From contig NW_024040040.1 in the NCBI RefSeq assembly GCF_014851395.1, forward strand, positions 16,081,000-16,144,999: a stretch of DNA of 64,000 bases, in the 5' to 3' direction. This stretch comes from Micropterus salmoides. Its lineage: Eukaryota; Chordata; Actinopteri; Centrarchiformes; Centrarchidae. The position numbers were made by a program, and so were the translations under genes. How positions within the stretch are numbered: position 1 is the stretch's first letter; each line of letters starts with the position of its first letter. The notes beneath the pieces were generated by a model, which worked only from the letters and a program-made list of their open reading frames with translations, ran no database searches and was not told the origin of the DNA. Positions 11,771-24,187 of this stretch are shown here, piece by piece.

Positions 11771-14700
11771 CTGCTCAGTTGAATGAAATTGAAATTATCA
11801 TAATAGGTAGCAAATATTGACAGTACAGTATAGTTTGAAGTTCCATTGCTTGTGTACAGAACATTTGCTGTATCTCAACTCCATGGAGCCTTGCTGGGTC
11901 AGGTATAAAAGGCTAAGACAAAGCAAGACTGCACAGCCAGTTTGCAGAAGCAATGCTCAATTCAATTATTTCTGCATGGTAGTGCAACCTTAGTGGCTGT
12001 TTTCCTGTTTATTACAATATTATTAGTCCAACAGTTAGTATTTAATTGGTATTTAGCAGCACTATAACTATTGTCTGTGTGTAACATTTAAGTTGCTTCT
12101 GTATGCCGCCTTGCCTAAGGGTATTGTTTGATGCTACCTGCTGTTGTTTTAAAGGGAACAATTGTGTACTGTAGTGAGTGAGTGTAGCAGAAAACAGCAG
12201 AGCCGAGAGTCTGACGTGAACCCACAGAGACAGAAGTTGAGTGTGTTAGGTATACCTAACTCTAACCCAGAGTAAATGGAGAATGCTGCCTATCGATAAT
12301 CCAGGATTACAGCACGATGTTACATTCAACGACAAATTCATCATTGTTGAAGGCCAAAGAAGGTTCAACATGCAAGTATTACTAATAAACTTGCCAACTA
12401 GTGTATAGAAGTAACTTCATTTTCTGCATAAGAGGACGTGATTACCTATTTTTTCCACCCTTGGCCACAAAAGAGGGGTTCCGGAGGTTTTTACTCTCAC
12501 TCATCACCAAAGTGTTTCCTCAAGGGCTCTTGGAAGCAACTAATTTGTTCTGTGTGACTTTTTGTGAGTTTTCACAAACTCTTGAAACACAGCGGCCATT
12601 AATTCTTATTTCCCTGCTCTGTTAACCCTTTTACTGACTTCTTCTGATTACTTGTTGATATATAGGGCCCATTAGCGGTTTCATTCAATTGCTAGATATC
12701 CAACTGCTTGTGTGGCACCTGAAGCCATTCATACACATCTCACTTTGACAGTGCAAACTCATTAGGCCTGAGCGGTGATCGACTGTCCCTCGATCTGATC
12801 TGAGAGGAAGTGACTCGATTAATGGCGACCTGACGGGCACTCATTGATTGGGAAGGTAGTGGGCGCTAATCTGTAGGGGGATAAACATAATCATTTGCGG
12901 ATGTGAGTGAGGATTCATCCTGAGTGTTCACTTTGGATTGCTGAAGAGAAAGTTTGTCTGCCCTCAGAGAATTAAACATAATCATTAAATCCTAGTTTGG
13001 AGGGGAAGGATGAGTCCTTCCCTTTTGTCCACTTCCAAAAGGAAGCAGATGAGCTCTGGTGCCACTCGAATGCACTCAAGAGCCACCCTAGAGTAAATGA
13101 AAAACCATGGGAACTTATGCTAAACCTAGAAGAATATGACATCCTAACAATCAACCTCAAAAGACTTCCAAGAAATTTCATCCACTTTTCTGTAATTGCT
13201 GCTCTCTGGGGTTAGAACTTATTTCAGGGGTAATTCAAGAGTCTCTACCTTGATCTTTGTAGTTGAATTTGAGTTGAAACAGCAAAGCAAGAGACATAAG
13301 GCATGAATTGCAGCTAAAGTTTTACCACACCACATTACAACATGACCCTAGATTTAACGGTTAAAACAGACCAAATGGATTGATAGATTCTTGTTAGAAA
13401 ACAAAACCTGTGCTTGTTTGAGTCTATTCTTGGCATGCGCTGCTGCTAAGAGCCCCCACAATTGGGAATATTAGATGGAAACACCTGTTATATTTTACCA
13501 CAGCAGAAACTTTCTGTGTTCATAGCGGAGCAGTGAAGAGAAGAGCCTGCAGCAGGAAGCATTTAAAACGTCTTTTCATTATTATTATTAAATCTTCATT
13601 TATTTAGTGTTATTTAAATGTATTTTTCATTGTTTCCCCTCACTTCACTTTGTCCTCCAAGCAGTGCTTTCGGGAAGATAATATTGAAACAGCGCGGTGC
13701 TGATTCTCAACTGTGCCCTGACAAAAAGTAGACGTTCAACAAGGTGTCACTACTCAGCGTGGAGTCAGCCTGCATACTAATGGGTCTTTTTCTAAACTAC
13801 TTTCTGCGCAGCTACATCAGTTCACATTCATTGACACATCGCAGTCACTGGGTTGGACGCTGAATCTGGATTCACTTTTACAAATACTTTTTGTTTTTGT
13901 CCTCCGAGGACTTGTATGTCTTTTTAATATTGCTTGTTTTATTACATCTTTTTATTTAAATTTCAATCCCCACACACCCCTTACTGTATCCTCCATAAGA
14001 AGGCGTTTGGAGGTGAGATGCCTTCAGACATGTGGGTAAAGAGAAATCTCATTTAGGCTGAGTCAGTAGAGAGTGAAAATAATTCAGGGTAAAAAATTAC
14101 TGAGGCCCAAAGAAATGGCAATTAACCTTGAAATGGTCATATGGTTTGGTAAGTGCTGCCACTGACAATTAAGGCCATGGTAGATTCCTTATTTAAAACT
14201 GTGAGATGGTTTGTTTTTAGCGGCACTTTAACAATATTACTGACCAAAAAGTTCGTCGATCCATAGCAAATAGATATACAACTAGTATTAATCTCATAAA
14301 TCAAGAAAATTAAAACAAAACTAGAAAAAGATTAAAATGTAAAAGAACAACTGTTTTAACACCAAGACTAGATGTATTTTCCCTACTTTTTGCAAATAGA
14401 ATTAAAAATGTGTATTCTGTACAGCCTCAAAAATAAACATATATGAATTGCAAGTAAATGAAATGAATGAGTTATTTAATCACATAATTACCGCAGTATT
14501 CATACTAATACATTTTCTGGTAAAAGATGAATTGGCAGCAACACGCCCAGTTCCTTGGGCATTATCACTGAGGTATTTTGAGACATGTCTGCCTTCATGT
14601 TAGTGACAGACAATGAGTTATTGTCTATATTAATGCTGCTCAGTATGGCCAGGATAGTCACTCACTAGTATATAAAGTACAAAGCCTCAACTAATGAAAG

Positions 14701-16444
14701 ATTGTGTAAAACAACATAAAGACTGACTGTGCCATTAGAAATGTGCCATTGTTCCTGCTCTTCCCGTCTCAGCAGGGAGTCAGCTTGTCTTCCATATAAT
14801 AAAATATTTACATACTTGATAATGATACTGTCTGATGTTAAATATTCTCCCTCAGAAACACTATCCTTTCATCTCAACAGGATTATCTTTGTCCAATGAA
14901 TAAATGAGCGAGTAAACATGTAAACATCGCCACTGATCTTGTATAATATTGTTAAAGACTTCACTCAGGCAAGTGTACGATAAGTATTACTATGTTGTCT
15001 ATAGGGTACTTTACATAAGCCACACAAATGTAGGACTTGGATGAAATGATGTTTCAAGTCAAATCCCATGTGGTTCAGCTGTTATGTTATTTCCACTCTA
15101 TATTTTAATCTGATAATATTTTCAGTTACATCTCTTGAACGGCAGATGCCCTTTTGTTTCTGGCGTGCCAGTTTCAGAGCACCAGCGGCACAAAGCAAAG
15201 CTTCTTCAGCTGAAAGAAAACTGATTCTTAAAGAGCAAAGACTTCAAAGACTGTTGACTGGACTCAGTAAATTGATGCTTTATTGTAACATGTATTTATT
15301 TGCCTTCTGAATACTACGCTAGTATTATTTATTTTATCTAAATGCACCTGCCAGGTTACAGATCATTTATTCAGTAGTAGCTACTGATAAATCCATGAAA
15401 TGTAATCAGTATTGTAATAGTAAAATTAAAAAGTATATTACTTACTCAGATAACCTCTTTAGACTCTTTACATAGTAAATGTTTGAACAACAGAGTTGAT
15501 TGTCCTGAATCTTTTTCATTACACTGCTTTAAAAGGAATGACTTTCACTCTGGAAATGTATAAGGGGATGGGTTAATGTAATGGACTGCTATAAAAGCAC
15601 TCATTTCCCATTTTGATCTGCTGGCATCACGTCCAGGAAAAGTTTCAGAGAGGCTCTTCCAGATTATTTCTTCAAGTGCTTTGACGATATCATTGCAGCG
15701 CTCCTCAAGCAAAATCTATGACGCCTGTTTCAATCAAGGCTTTTTATGGTGCATGACTGGAACGAGAGGAGAGAGCCAAGAAAACTACAGCAGATACAAT
15801 AAAGCCGAACACAGCCAGTCCCATACTGAATCAGGCATGTTGCCTTATTTGGACTTTCACTCTAATTGAGAATGTTTTTATTGTCAGATAGGAAGAACTC
15901 CTGTCTTTTACTTAAGTAAAATGGTTAGTATTAGTGTAAGTATTCAAAATGTTACTTAAGTACAAAAGTATTAAATAGCACAATAAGTTGGAGCTGATTT
16001 GAACTACTACAACTGGATAGACCTACAACTAATCAAAGCAACGAAAGAAGTGACGTAGAGTTGAGTGACACATGGAAATTGGGGTGTGCGTTTTCAAGCA
16101 GAAAAAAAAAGGGTCACAAACTTTCTGAAATTACAGCTAAACAGTACACTAAAATGTTTTTTCTGAAAGTCAACCTGTTCTCATTCCCAGGTCGTCCAAT
16201 ACAGACGCTTTGTCAAACCCCCGCAAGGTATCTTTGGGCGTCTGTATAGAGGCCAGCTTTTCACTTGACTCCAGTGTTAACCCCCCTGTGGCAACATTAG
16301 ATGTTTTGAGCTCTGTCATTCCCATTGGACCGCCAGAGCACATTTCTGTATTTTCGTCACCCTAAATTCCACTTTTAAGGTTTTCTTTCAGTTTTACTCA
16401 ACATAAATTGCAATGACATTAACTGTAAGTTATGACAGGGTATC

Positions 16445-16982
16445 CACTCACCGGCCACTTTATTAGGTACACCTGTTCAAGTGCTTGTTAACACAAATAG
16501 GTAATCAGCCAATCACATGGCAGGAACTCAATGGATATAGACGCGGTCAAGACAATTTGCTGAGGTTCAAACCGAGCATCAGAAGAAAGGGGATTAAAGT
16601 GACTTGTGGCATGGTTATTGGTGCCAGACGGGTTGCTCTGAGTATTTCATAAACTGCTGATCTACTGGGATTTTCACACACAACCATCTCTAGGGTTTAC
16701 AGAGAATGTATCCAAAAAGAGAAAATATCCAGTGAGCAGCAGTTGTGTGGACGAAAATGCCCTTTTGATGTCAGATGTCAGAGGAGAATGGGGAAATTGG
16801 TTCAAGATGACCAAATAACCACTTGTTACAACCGAGGTATGCAGAATACCATATCTGAACGCACAACACGTCAAACCTTGAAGCAGATGGGCTACAGGAG
16901 CAGAAGACCACACCGGGTGCAACTCCTGTCAGCTAAGAACAGGAAACTGAGGCTACAATTGAGATACGCTCACCAAAATTGG
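16445..16982 (+). mobile_element. Tc1-like transposon fragment, left third only
   Basis: It starts CACTCACCGGCCACTTTATT, the same terminus as the copy at 39879, and aligns with that copy through the transposase DNA-binding region (CGRKCPFDVR..., then RRPHRVQLLSAKN) up to the HQNW codons. It ends abruptly at 16982. The catalytic half and the right terminus are missing, and frame breaks are present before 16743. Confidence 0.87.
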
Positions 16983-19595
16983 GAGCCAGTTGCCTACCTT
17001 TCCTAACAGTAAAGTCCGCTCCTGTCAGGCCATAATGATGTCACGGTACCAATGTTCACAGGACAAAAAGCAGTGTGGCAGAGTGATGCCAAAAGGTTGA
17101 CAATGCAAAAAAATGGTGCTGCAGACACAATGTTGTAATTGGGGAATGTCAAGGGGATTTAGGAGGTGAAAAGAAAACTTTGATTTAAGAAAAAAAAAAG
17201 GGGCTAGACGGAAGAAGAGTAAATTGAAAAGGAACCAAGGGCAGTGCTGCAATCAATGGCATTTTTCTTCAAGGATTCTCTGTGAGTGCGAGGGGTAGAA
17301 GGTTATGCAGCCTGTTACAAACTAAAAAAAGATGGAGAAAGGAGGGTGAAAAAAATGCCAATTCAATACCCTGCAAATGCATAATACATAGAGGGAGAAT
17401 TGAAGAGAGAAATTGGCTGGTGAGAGATAGGAAGCACCTATATATTGGGAACAGATTTTCTGTATGGGGGGAAAAAACATATGGGGCTGTTTCTTTCATC
17501 CAGTGTGCATGTGAGTGTGTTTATATGACAGAATAAAGAAAAGCAAGGCGGTCAGTTGGAAAGACGGCACACAATTGGGCTTGGCAGATATTTCACATCT
17601 AATATTGTTGATTGAGCGAACACTGACCAGACTTCTTCAATATCCAATTGGGTTCAGTGGAGCAGAAAATGTGAAGTCACTTCTTCTGTTTAACCTGCAC
17701 AACTCCCCGGCAATATATAAATAAATGATCATCGCTTCTGGCTGAAAAATATTAAGATTGACGCCTTTACTTAATGAAAAACGCAGTAAACAAAGTGCCA
17801 TTATTAAACTGTAAACTGGTGAATAAAGCTGAATGTGGTCACTGGTTTAAAAAAGGAGGGACTGCAGAGCGCCGAGTGGATGTGAGAGAGAAAAGTTGAG
17901 GGACAAAGTTTGAGCAAAAGTGATTCTCTGGTGAGTTCCGAAGAGATTCTGAAAATCCTGCTACCACATTTTCCACTCTCTCTGTACACTGTACCTTCCT
18001 TTATTGCCTCCTTAGCTGAAAAAGCTCGCTGGTGTTACTCTTCAAACAAACACATTAAGAGAAAAAAACGCTTTCTCCCCTGTCTCTCTCTGGGGCTCTT
18101 TCCCACGATGCACCGCTGTTCGCTAACAAGAGAGGACAGCCAATCGAAGTGACCCGCCTTAAGCTTGCCATTTCCCTGGTCTTGTTTTCTATTTGAGAAG
18201 CAGCACACACTCACACAGACCATTTAGCCAGCGCAGTAATGACAGAGGCAAACATTCGCTCGATCCAAAATGGCACAAATGGAGGTGGTAACAGGCTCTG
18301 AGAGGAGAGCAACAAAAACACTGAAGCAGCCTTCCTTTGTTTTGTTTTTTCACATGTGAATGCGAGGTCTGAGGGGGGAAGTGAACATAACATTTTTATT
18401 TCAATACGTGTCTGCATGTCATGTGCCGTGTGTGTTCTAGCTTCAAAGTGTAACGGTGTTGCATGCGGCATACATCAAAGCCTCTGTTTCTGCACACGCG
18501 TGTGCATTTGCAGGTCAGCCCAAATGCCCCGGAGGGCCTGGAAACGAGAAGCTTCCTGCACACAGCACATCCAGGCATTCAGGTCTCTCCCCCCCCCGAA
18601 GCACGAGACTCATCAAAGCAAGTGCACCACAAGCAGCACAAGAACCCTATGCGGGGCAGAACCATAACCTCCACATAAGGACTATCAAGAGCGAGAGCTG
18701 AGATAGATGTCCATGTTTGTGTCCTGGCTAATATGGGCGTCTGCGAGCTGGTCTTTCAGATGAGAAACGAGCTCGACTTGCCGTGCAGAAGCATTCTGTC
18801 TGCGCCACGTTCTGGTGCCGAATTGCAAAGCAGCACCACAGAAGGGCCACAGGATGAGTAATAATGATGAAGAAAAGAAGAATAAGAGAATGCCACATAA
18901 AAGAAGAAAACCACAGCCGGAGGGTATTTTCACTCGTGGTCTGGTTGGCTTCTTTGAAGCGGACCCTGGTGTGATTTCACCATTTGTGCTGTTTGTTTGA
19001 ACAGGTGTGAATAAAATCCCTGGTGTGGACGTCAACGCTGAGAATTCCCGAATTGGAGAGTCTTCCGTCCGCTTCCAAGCCGAGACTGCAAATGCAGCAT
19101 GGATCAACCATAAGATTATATGCTGCTACTAACGATCATTTTCCCAATGTCTATAAAACAGTAAAAAAAACAACAAAGTGAGGTTTTGTGTGTCCTATTT
19201 TGCCCGACCAACAGTTATTCAGAATACAATTACATAAAACAGAAAAACGCAGCTAAAACGCAAGCTTTGAAAAGCTTGAAACAGAGAATGTTTGACAGTT
19301 CGGCTTGATAAATTACTCAAACATTCTATCTAATACATATAATTGCAATTCATTTTCTGTAAATCAATTAAATCGAGCTCTATATGATTCAAATGTGTGT
19401 AAGGAAATTGTTCTCAGTCACCAAAATACATTTTGGTTTGATGTTCTCTTGCAATTTCTTGCCCAGTGATAACGAATAACATTTTCAAACATTCGGTTGA
19501 TCTCAACCTTAAACTACAACAAGTTCCAACAAGGTGTAATTTTCTGCTTTGGTCCAACCCAAATCCACAGGCGCAAACACATCCTAAAGCAATTT

Positions 19596-19830
19596 TAAAG
19601 AAGCATTCCGCTGATTTTACACATGAAGTTGAGTTTACTGGTCACAAGGAGTACTACTACAGCCTGCAAAAGCTGCTCATGTAACTGTGTAATGTCCTCT
19701 GAAGCTTTCTAGAGTTTGAAAAAATAACCTTGATGATGAAAAACACTGTTGAGTTGCATTATGGGAAATGAAGGATGCCATGTTTTGGGAGTTTGACCCC
19801 ATGAGAGACTAAAAGTTAGAATAGCTCGGC
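19596..19830 (+). repeat. Dispersed repeat, copy 2 of 2
   Basis: It shares AGCATTCCGCTGATTTTACA with the start of copy 1. The segment 19752-19824 (GTTGCATTATGGGAAATGAA ... AGACTAAAAG) is the reverse complement of the matching block at 3556-3627. Confidence 0.55.
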
Positions 19831-19879
19831 CTCTGTTGCTTCAATTTAGACCATTCGTGTAATTCAATCTCACGCTTAT

Positions 19880-20312
19880 GGTGTTTTCAGACAACAAGTG
19901 GTTGCAGCTGAGGGCGCTGCCTGGCAACATTGGTGTCCTGTGTTTTAAATCGAAGGCAAAAGGCCACAGCTCTGCCGCCGCAGCTTCCGGCTTCCTCCGA
20001 TCCCACCAGCCTGCACATCACAAATGCTGTTTACTGCCACAGACTGGACTTTGAAGCTGATGCTGCTCCAACACACCGTTTCTCGTCATTGATCTGCCTT
20101 TTCACTGCTGATGAAGAGGTGAATCATTCAGGGGCCCTCACATACAGTAAAATTAGCTCCTGTATTGTTTCCCTCGCTGTGGTTTCTGTGGTTACCATGG
20201 TGACACGGCGAGCCGCGAGTTGAACGTTGAACCATCATAAACTGAATGCAAGCGCTGCCGTGGTTACACTGGAAACAATGGAAGTGGCAAAGCTCCCTGT
20301 CTGAAAGCACCT
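19880..20312 (+). mobile_element. MITE-like element with GGTGYTTTCAGACA ends
   Basis: The left end GGTGTTTTCAGACA (19880-19893) is mirrored by TGTCTGAAAGCACC at 20299-20312 (one mismatch). The interior contains a self-complementary part (TTGTTTCC...GGAAACAA). The inner portion (20127-20305) has a second copy at 44675-44840. No target duplication could be fixed. Confidence 0.65.
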
Positions 20313-20933
20313 TAATGAGTCTCCCAACATTACGGAGTACAACACTAAACTGCTGCAGTACTCTCTAATACTTAAAAACAAGATGTCTGTGACGTCCCTT
20401 GAAGGCCTGGGCTCATTAGGGTTTGTTCACTTGTTCTTATTCCTGCTGGCCAAATGTAGCTGACGGCACAGAGGTTTTTTAGTGCAGCTACAGAGAAGTT
20501 TTACAGCAGCTTTTCAACGCAACACCCGAAAAAAACTTTTGAGCAGCTAGTGCTGCCCTCTGGTCTCCCAGATCTAAACGCCATTCAACAATCATAAAGG
20601 GAGAAATCCATTGCAGGAAAAGCACAGGCACCAATTTCTCCACTGACAGCAGCCTCATTTGTCCAGTAAGGAATGCAGCTGTGAGGCCTGCTGTGCTCCA
20701 AAGCTTGCTTTATCTCGACTGGTACATCTTGCTCCCTTGCTTTTGTTATCGCAAATGCTATTGCTCTTTCCAGTGGTGCGAATAACACAATGCTTAACAC
20801 AAAAAGTTCAGAAATGTTCTCTGGGGGCTTTCAAAAGGAAATCAATACCAGCTAGAAGTAGGCAAGTGACGGAAAAGTGGATATATTAAAAAGGCAAATT
20901 ACAAAACAAAGTTTTCTTTTATCACGCTTTTAC

Positions 20934-21108
20934 CTGTAATGTCAGGTTTCTGTGGCATGAAGAACTGATAGAAGGTGGGCTCTGAAAGGCCTTTCACATT
21001 GCGCGCCGTGATTTCCACTTCATATCTTGTGTTCCACTGCAGCGGCTGAAGCATCGCAAAATCATTCGCCCCGGGAACTAGCTTGGTCATCCACTGTTCT
21101 TCTTTATC
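20934..21108 (-). CDS. ncam2: ncam2 exon: fibronectin III domain 2, second half
   Basis: This 175-nt minus-strand exon has a TGTCAG acceptor and a GTAAAA donor (phase 0 in, phase 1 out). It encodes 58 residues from DKEEQWMTKLVPGAND to FMPQKPDIT. The tyrosine-corner region reads LQWNTRYEVEITARN, followed by GLSEPTFYQF, both typical of the membrane-proximal FN3 of NCAM2. If the donor is not used, the frame stays open for about 12 further codons (GKSVIKENFVL) before a stop. The 19.2-kb intron that follows is where alternative 3' ends, including GPI-anchored forms, arise in NCAM genes of other vertebrates. No such exon was identified here. Confidence 0.96.
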
Positions 21109-22093
21109 CTGACAGGAGAGAAAAGGGGGAGGGGGGCAAAGGAGAGAAATGTAAAGGCCTCCCACTCTTCAGTGAATTACAACTTTAATCAATGCTCTAC
21201 ATTTTCGTTTTTGTCTGCAAGCATCAAAGGCGAGCAGAGGAAGTGTTTGTTTGACGTGATAAACAGCAGCTTACCCTTTGTGTTTTTAATCTGGGGATTC
21301 GCAGGGTTACTGCAATCAGAGATTGAGTCGCAGTTGTGAAACACCCACGCAGATGCATAAGTAAAAAGAAAAAGTTAATCCTTTGTTTTTCATCAAGTTC
21401 ACACAAGTTCACGGATACCTTCCTGGTCCTTTGTGGCTCCAGTCTTTCCCCCATTCCTTACATCATTCTTCTTTGCCTTCCTTCCTCCCTCGTCTTGAGA
21501 CCAATTGCAAACAAAGGATTGGAAACTGAAGAGTCAGGCTGCAAGCTGTACATTGAGAGCATGCCAAGTGTACTGTGTGCTTACCATTCTTGCCTCCTTG
21601 GCACCTTTTCCTCCCAGTGTTAGAGGACAGAGTGCAAATGAGCTTTGTAAAGTCAACACCAGGGTGCAGATGAATGTAGCATTTGTCTGGATTGTCTAGT
21701 GACTATGATGGGTCTGTGTGTGGGTCTGGTCTGTTTTTAGATTCACTGCCTCTATGAGGAAGCAGTGTTCCTGATGCCAGACAAGGCCGCAAGATTACTG
21801 GGGTGTGAAGCATTGGCTTCCTGCTCGGCCTCCAAAAGCCTTTCGGAGACTTCCTGACCCTCTTTGCCACACCATGTTTTCATCTGCAGCAGTATTATTT
21901 TAAATCGCTGTCACTGTCTCAATGAGACAGAGAAACGCCTGCTTGGACACATTAGCATTGGAGAGATAAGAGATTTGGACCAGCTCAAATCCACTTAGTC
22001 CTGTGGAGAGTTTTTGTACGCGTGCCATCTATTCTGCTTCCTGGCCTCATCTCAGTCACCAGCCTTATCTTGTGAGTTTAAGCTGCTTTTTGT

Positions 22094-22100
<7 letters not shown>

Positions 22101-22130
<30 letters not shown>
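22101..22130 (+). repeat. (CA)15 microsatellite
   Basis: Uninterrupted CA dinucleotides, which read as UG in the ncam2 transcript. It is about 1 kb inside the intron after the FN3-2 first half. Confidence 0.98.
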
Positions 22131-22134
<4 letters not shown>

Positions 22135-22447
22135 CAACTACTTAAATGGATGAGTGAATTCTGAGAGCTTGTGTGTACTCTCATTTAAAACAAGAATTGT
22201 AACTGACACAAGGATGGAAAAATAGAGATTCTCAAGCAGAACATTATTCAGTTTGCCACCAACGCACCCACTCTAGTCAATCGGCAGGAACCTATTAAGC
22301 TAGTGAGTCACGCGCACTCCATTGGGAGGAAAATGCATTCCCAGTGTCACATCCTCTGTCGCTATTGTGTCAAACACAAAGAAAAATCTATCATTTTGAG
22401 CTGTTGGGGTGTCTTTTATGTAAGACTAAAATTACACACCACAGAAT

Positions 22448-22830
22448 TAAAGGTTCAGTGTGTAATATTTCTGAGGATCTATCGATAGAAATGCAGTATA
22501 AGATCCATAACTATGTTTTCAGTGGTGTGTAAATACCTTACATAATAAACCATTTTCTTTTAAATACCTTAGAATGTGCCATTTATATCTACATAACCGC
22601 AGGCAACCCCTTCCATGGACGTCGCCACGTTGCATCGTCATGTTTCTACAGTAGCTGAAAACAGACAAACAGTGCTACAGAGCACGTTTCGTCACTACGT
22701 TCTTCTTGTTCTACTTCTGGTAGAATTCAGGCAGTGCAGACACTCATCACTATGTTGAATACTTGCTGTCTAATTCAAATATGTTCCTGTGGGTTAACAT
22801 GCTAAATCTCTGATATGGTGCTTTAAGTAC
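22448..22830 (+). repeat. Dispersed teleost repeat (AAAGGTTCAGTGTGTAATAT family)
   Basis: The left part AAAGGTTCAGTGTGTAATAT, the TAACTATGTTTTCAGTGGTG block and the CATGTTTCTACAGTAGCTGA block are typical of a common fish repeat. The expected inverted right end is not visible, so the copy is probably truncated. Confidence 0.65.
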
Positions 22831-23321
22831 TTCCTGTTTGGTCAGAAAAAAAATATTGATGTTTGCTTTAAAATATAAATCATTTAATCTGATTATGTAT
22901 TGGTTCTGAAACGTCAACGAACTCAATCAATCTATATAACTAATATAACTTCCTCCTTTAGAAAGTTTTTAATCATTATTTAGCTTTTAATGGATATATT
23001 TTTTTTAAATTAATCCTGTTTTAGGCTTCCTTATTTTCAACATATCTCGTGAAAAGCCCAAAACCAACAAGGTGTTAATGCTCAATACTTACAGACTCCT
23101 CTTACTCAGTCTGTGGCGCTAAGCCCAGAGTCCATTGGTTCCTTGTTTCTCTTTGAAAACGGGTCACACACGGATAGTTTAATCTTTAAAAAAGACAAAA
23201 TAATTACCTAAAACAGCTGGGCACTGTAGGTAGGCAAACATTGCTCAAATGAGGCTAAATTGTGTGTTTGGTGGTGAGTATTTTCAGCTGCGGATTAATA
23301 CAAATTTGATGTGCTAGTAAG

Positions 23322-23600
23322 TAGGGTTGGGTCGATAGATGAAGCCATCGCCCATCGCCCATCACCAATGGCTGACAGACGTCACCATGTAGAGCATTGT
23401 GTTTTAACTGTGGCTTGCGCTGATCCTTGCTTATAAAATTAAAGGTTTTTTACAGAGTGAAGTGTATGTGTGAGAAACACTTGTCTTCATAAGGCGACCA
23501 CTGTAACAGCAGGACAGTGTATATTGGATTGAAATATACTACAGTTCCCATGTTCAAATAAGGAACATGTAACACAGTGTAACAGTGTGGCTCATCGATG
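23322..23600 (+). repeat. Dispersed teleost repeat (GTAGGGTTGGGTCGATAGAT family)
   Basis: The opening GTAGGGTTGGGTCGATAGAT with CATCGCCCATCGCCCATC and ATGTAGAGCATTGTGTTTTA is familiar from fish repeat families, possibly hAT-derived. The right border is unclear. Confidence 0.5.
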
Positions 23601-24065
23601 TGTTTTTAATAGCTTTGGGAGAACAATGGAGGAATAAGCTTCATCAGGCTTTGACTACACAAGCAATGCTTGTTAGTTGGATCAGTTCATAGTTGGATTG
23701 TGTCTTTTCATGGCATTTGTTAGCGTAATAATACTGTCAGTGTAATCCTTTAAAAAATGGGTCATAAATTGACATTTGCTTGAGTTTCTTCAATCTAAAT
23801 ATTATGTATTGGTTCTGAAACTAAAATGTGATTCCCTCTAATTCCCCCATTCATTTGGATATTAAAGGTTTAGAAGATCTCTTTTCAAAATCCTACTCAT
23901 TATTTTGCTTCTTGAAAGGAAATGTTTTCTTTACTTATCTTTTCACTTTCTGACTTTAACCTGCCTTGACTTGAACTCGACTTAATCAATACTTGATTAA
24001 GGTGGTTTTTGAGAATTGCCCTGATTGCAGAAGCCATGATTCACTGTAAACTTTAAATTACTCAC

Positions 24066-24187
24066 AGTCTTGTACTTGACTATATACTCCACGATGGGCA
24101 TCCCTCCATCGTCCTGCTTGACCAGCCCCAGCCTGTAGGCTTTGCCCATTCCTCTCTGCCCGTGGACCGCCGGCGGACTCGGCTCTC
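24066..24187 (-). CDS. ncam2: ncam2 exon: fibronectin III domain 2, first half
   Basis: This 122-nt minus-strand exon has a CCCCAG acceptor and a GTGAGT donor (phase 1 in, phase 0 out). After the split Arg codon it encodes 40 residues from EPSPPAVHGQRGMGK to VEYIVKYKT. The LVKQDDGGMPIVEYIVKYK segment is the B-C-strand part of FN3-2 and closely follows vertebrate NCAM2. The next exon begins in phase 0 with DKEEQW, so the join reads KYKT-DKEEQW. No abnormality was seen. Confidence 0.96.

Larger units (their letters stand above)
1714..20933 (-). other. ncam2 intron between FN3-2 and the transmembrane exon (19,220 bp)
   Basis: This is the longest intron. It contains a dispersed-repeat pair (3456-3640 and 19596-19830), a GA tract (5613-5631), an AT tract (7487-7502), a TTA-flanked MITE (8893-9096), a possible LINE/SINE tail (11585-11770), a truncated Tc1 copy (16445-16982) and a second MITE-like element (19880-20312). 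Long stretches show nothing recognisable: 1714-3455, 3641-7486, 9100-11584, 11771-16444 and 16983-19595. No alternative terminal exon was identified. Confidence 0.8.
21109..24065 (-). other. ncam2 intron between the two FN3-2 exons (2,957 bp)
   Basis: It contains a (CA)15 tract (22101-22130), two dispersed fish repeats (22448-22830 and 23322-23600) and a 21-bp direct repeat (22892-22912 and 23801-23821). The segment 21109-22100 shows nothing recognisable. Confidence 0.8.

Noticed and set aside
18685..19107. 140-codon same-strand open frame with a hydrophobic segment, considered as an alternative ncam2 end
   Set aside because: The hydrophobic stretch is followed by about 50 polar residues, so it does not resemble a GPI signal or the known NCAM membrane exon. 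No convincing acceptor in phase 1 was seen.
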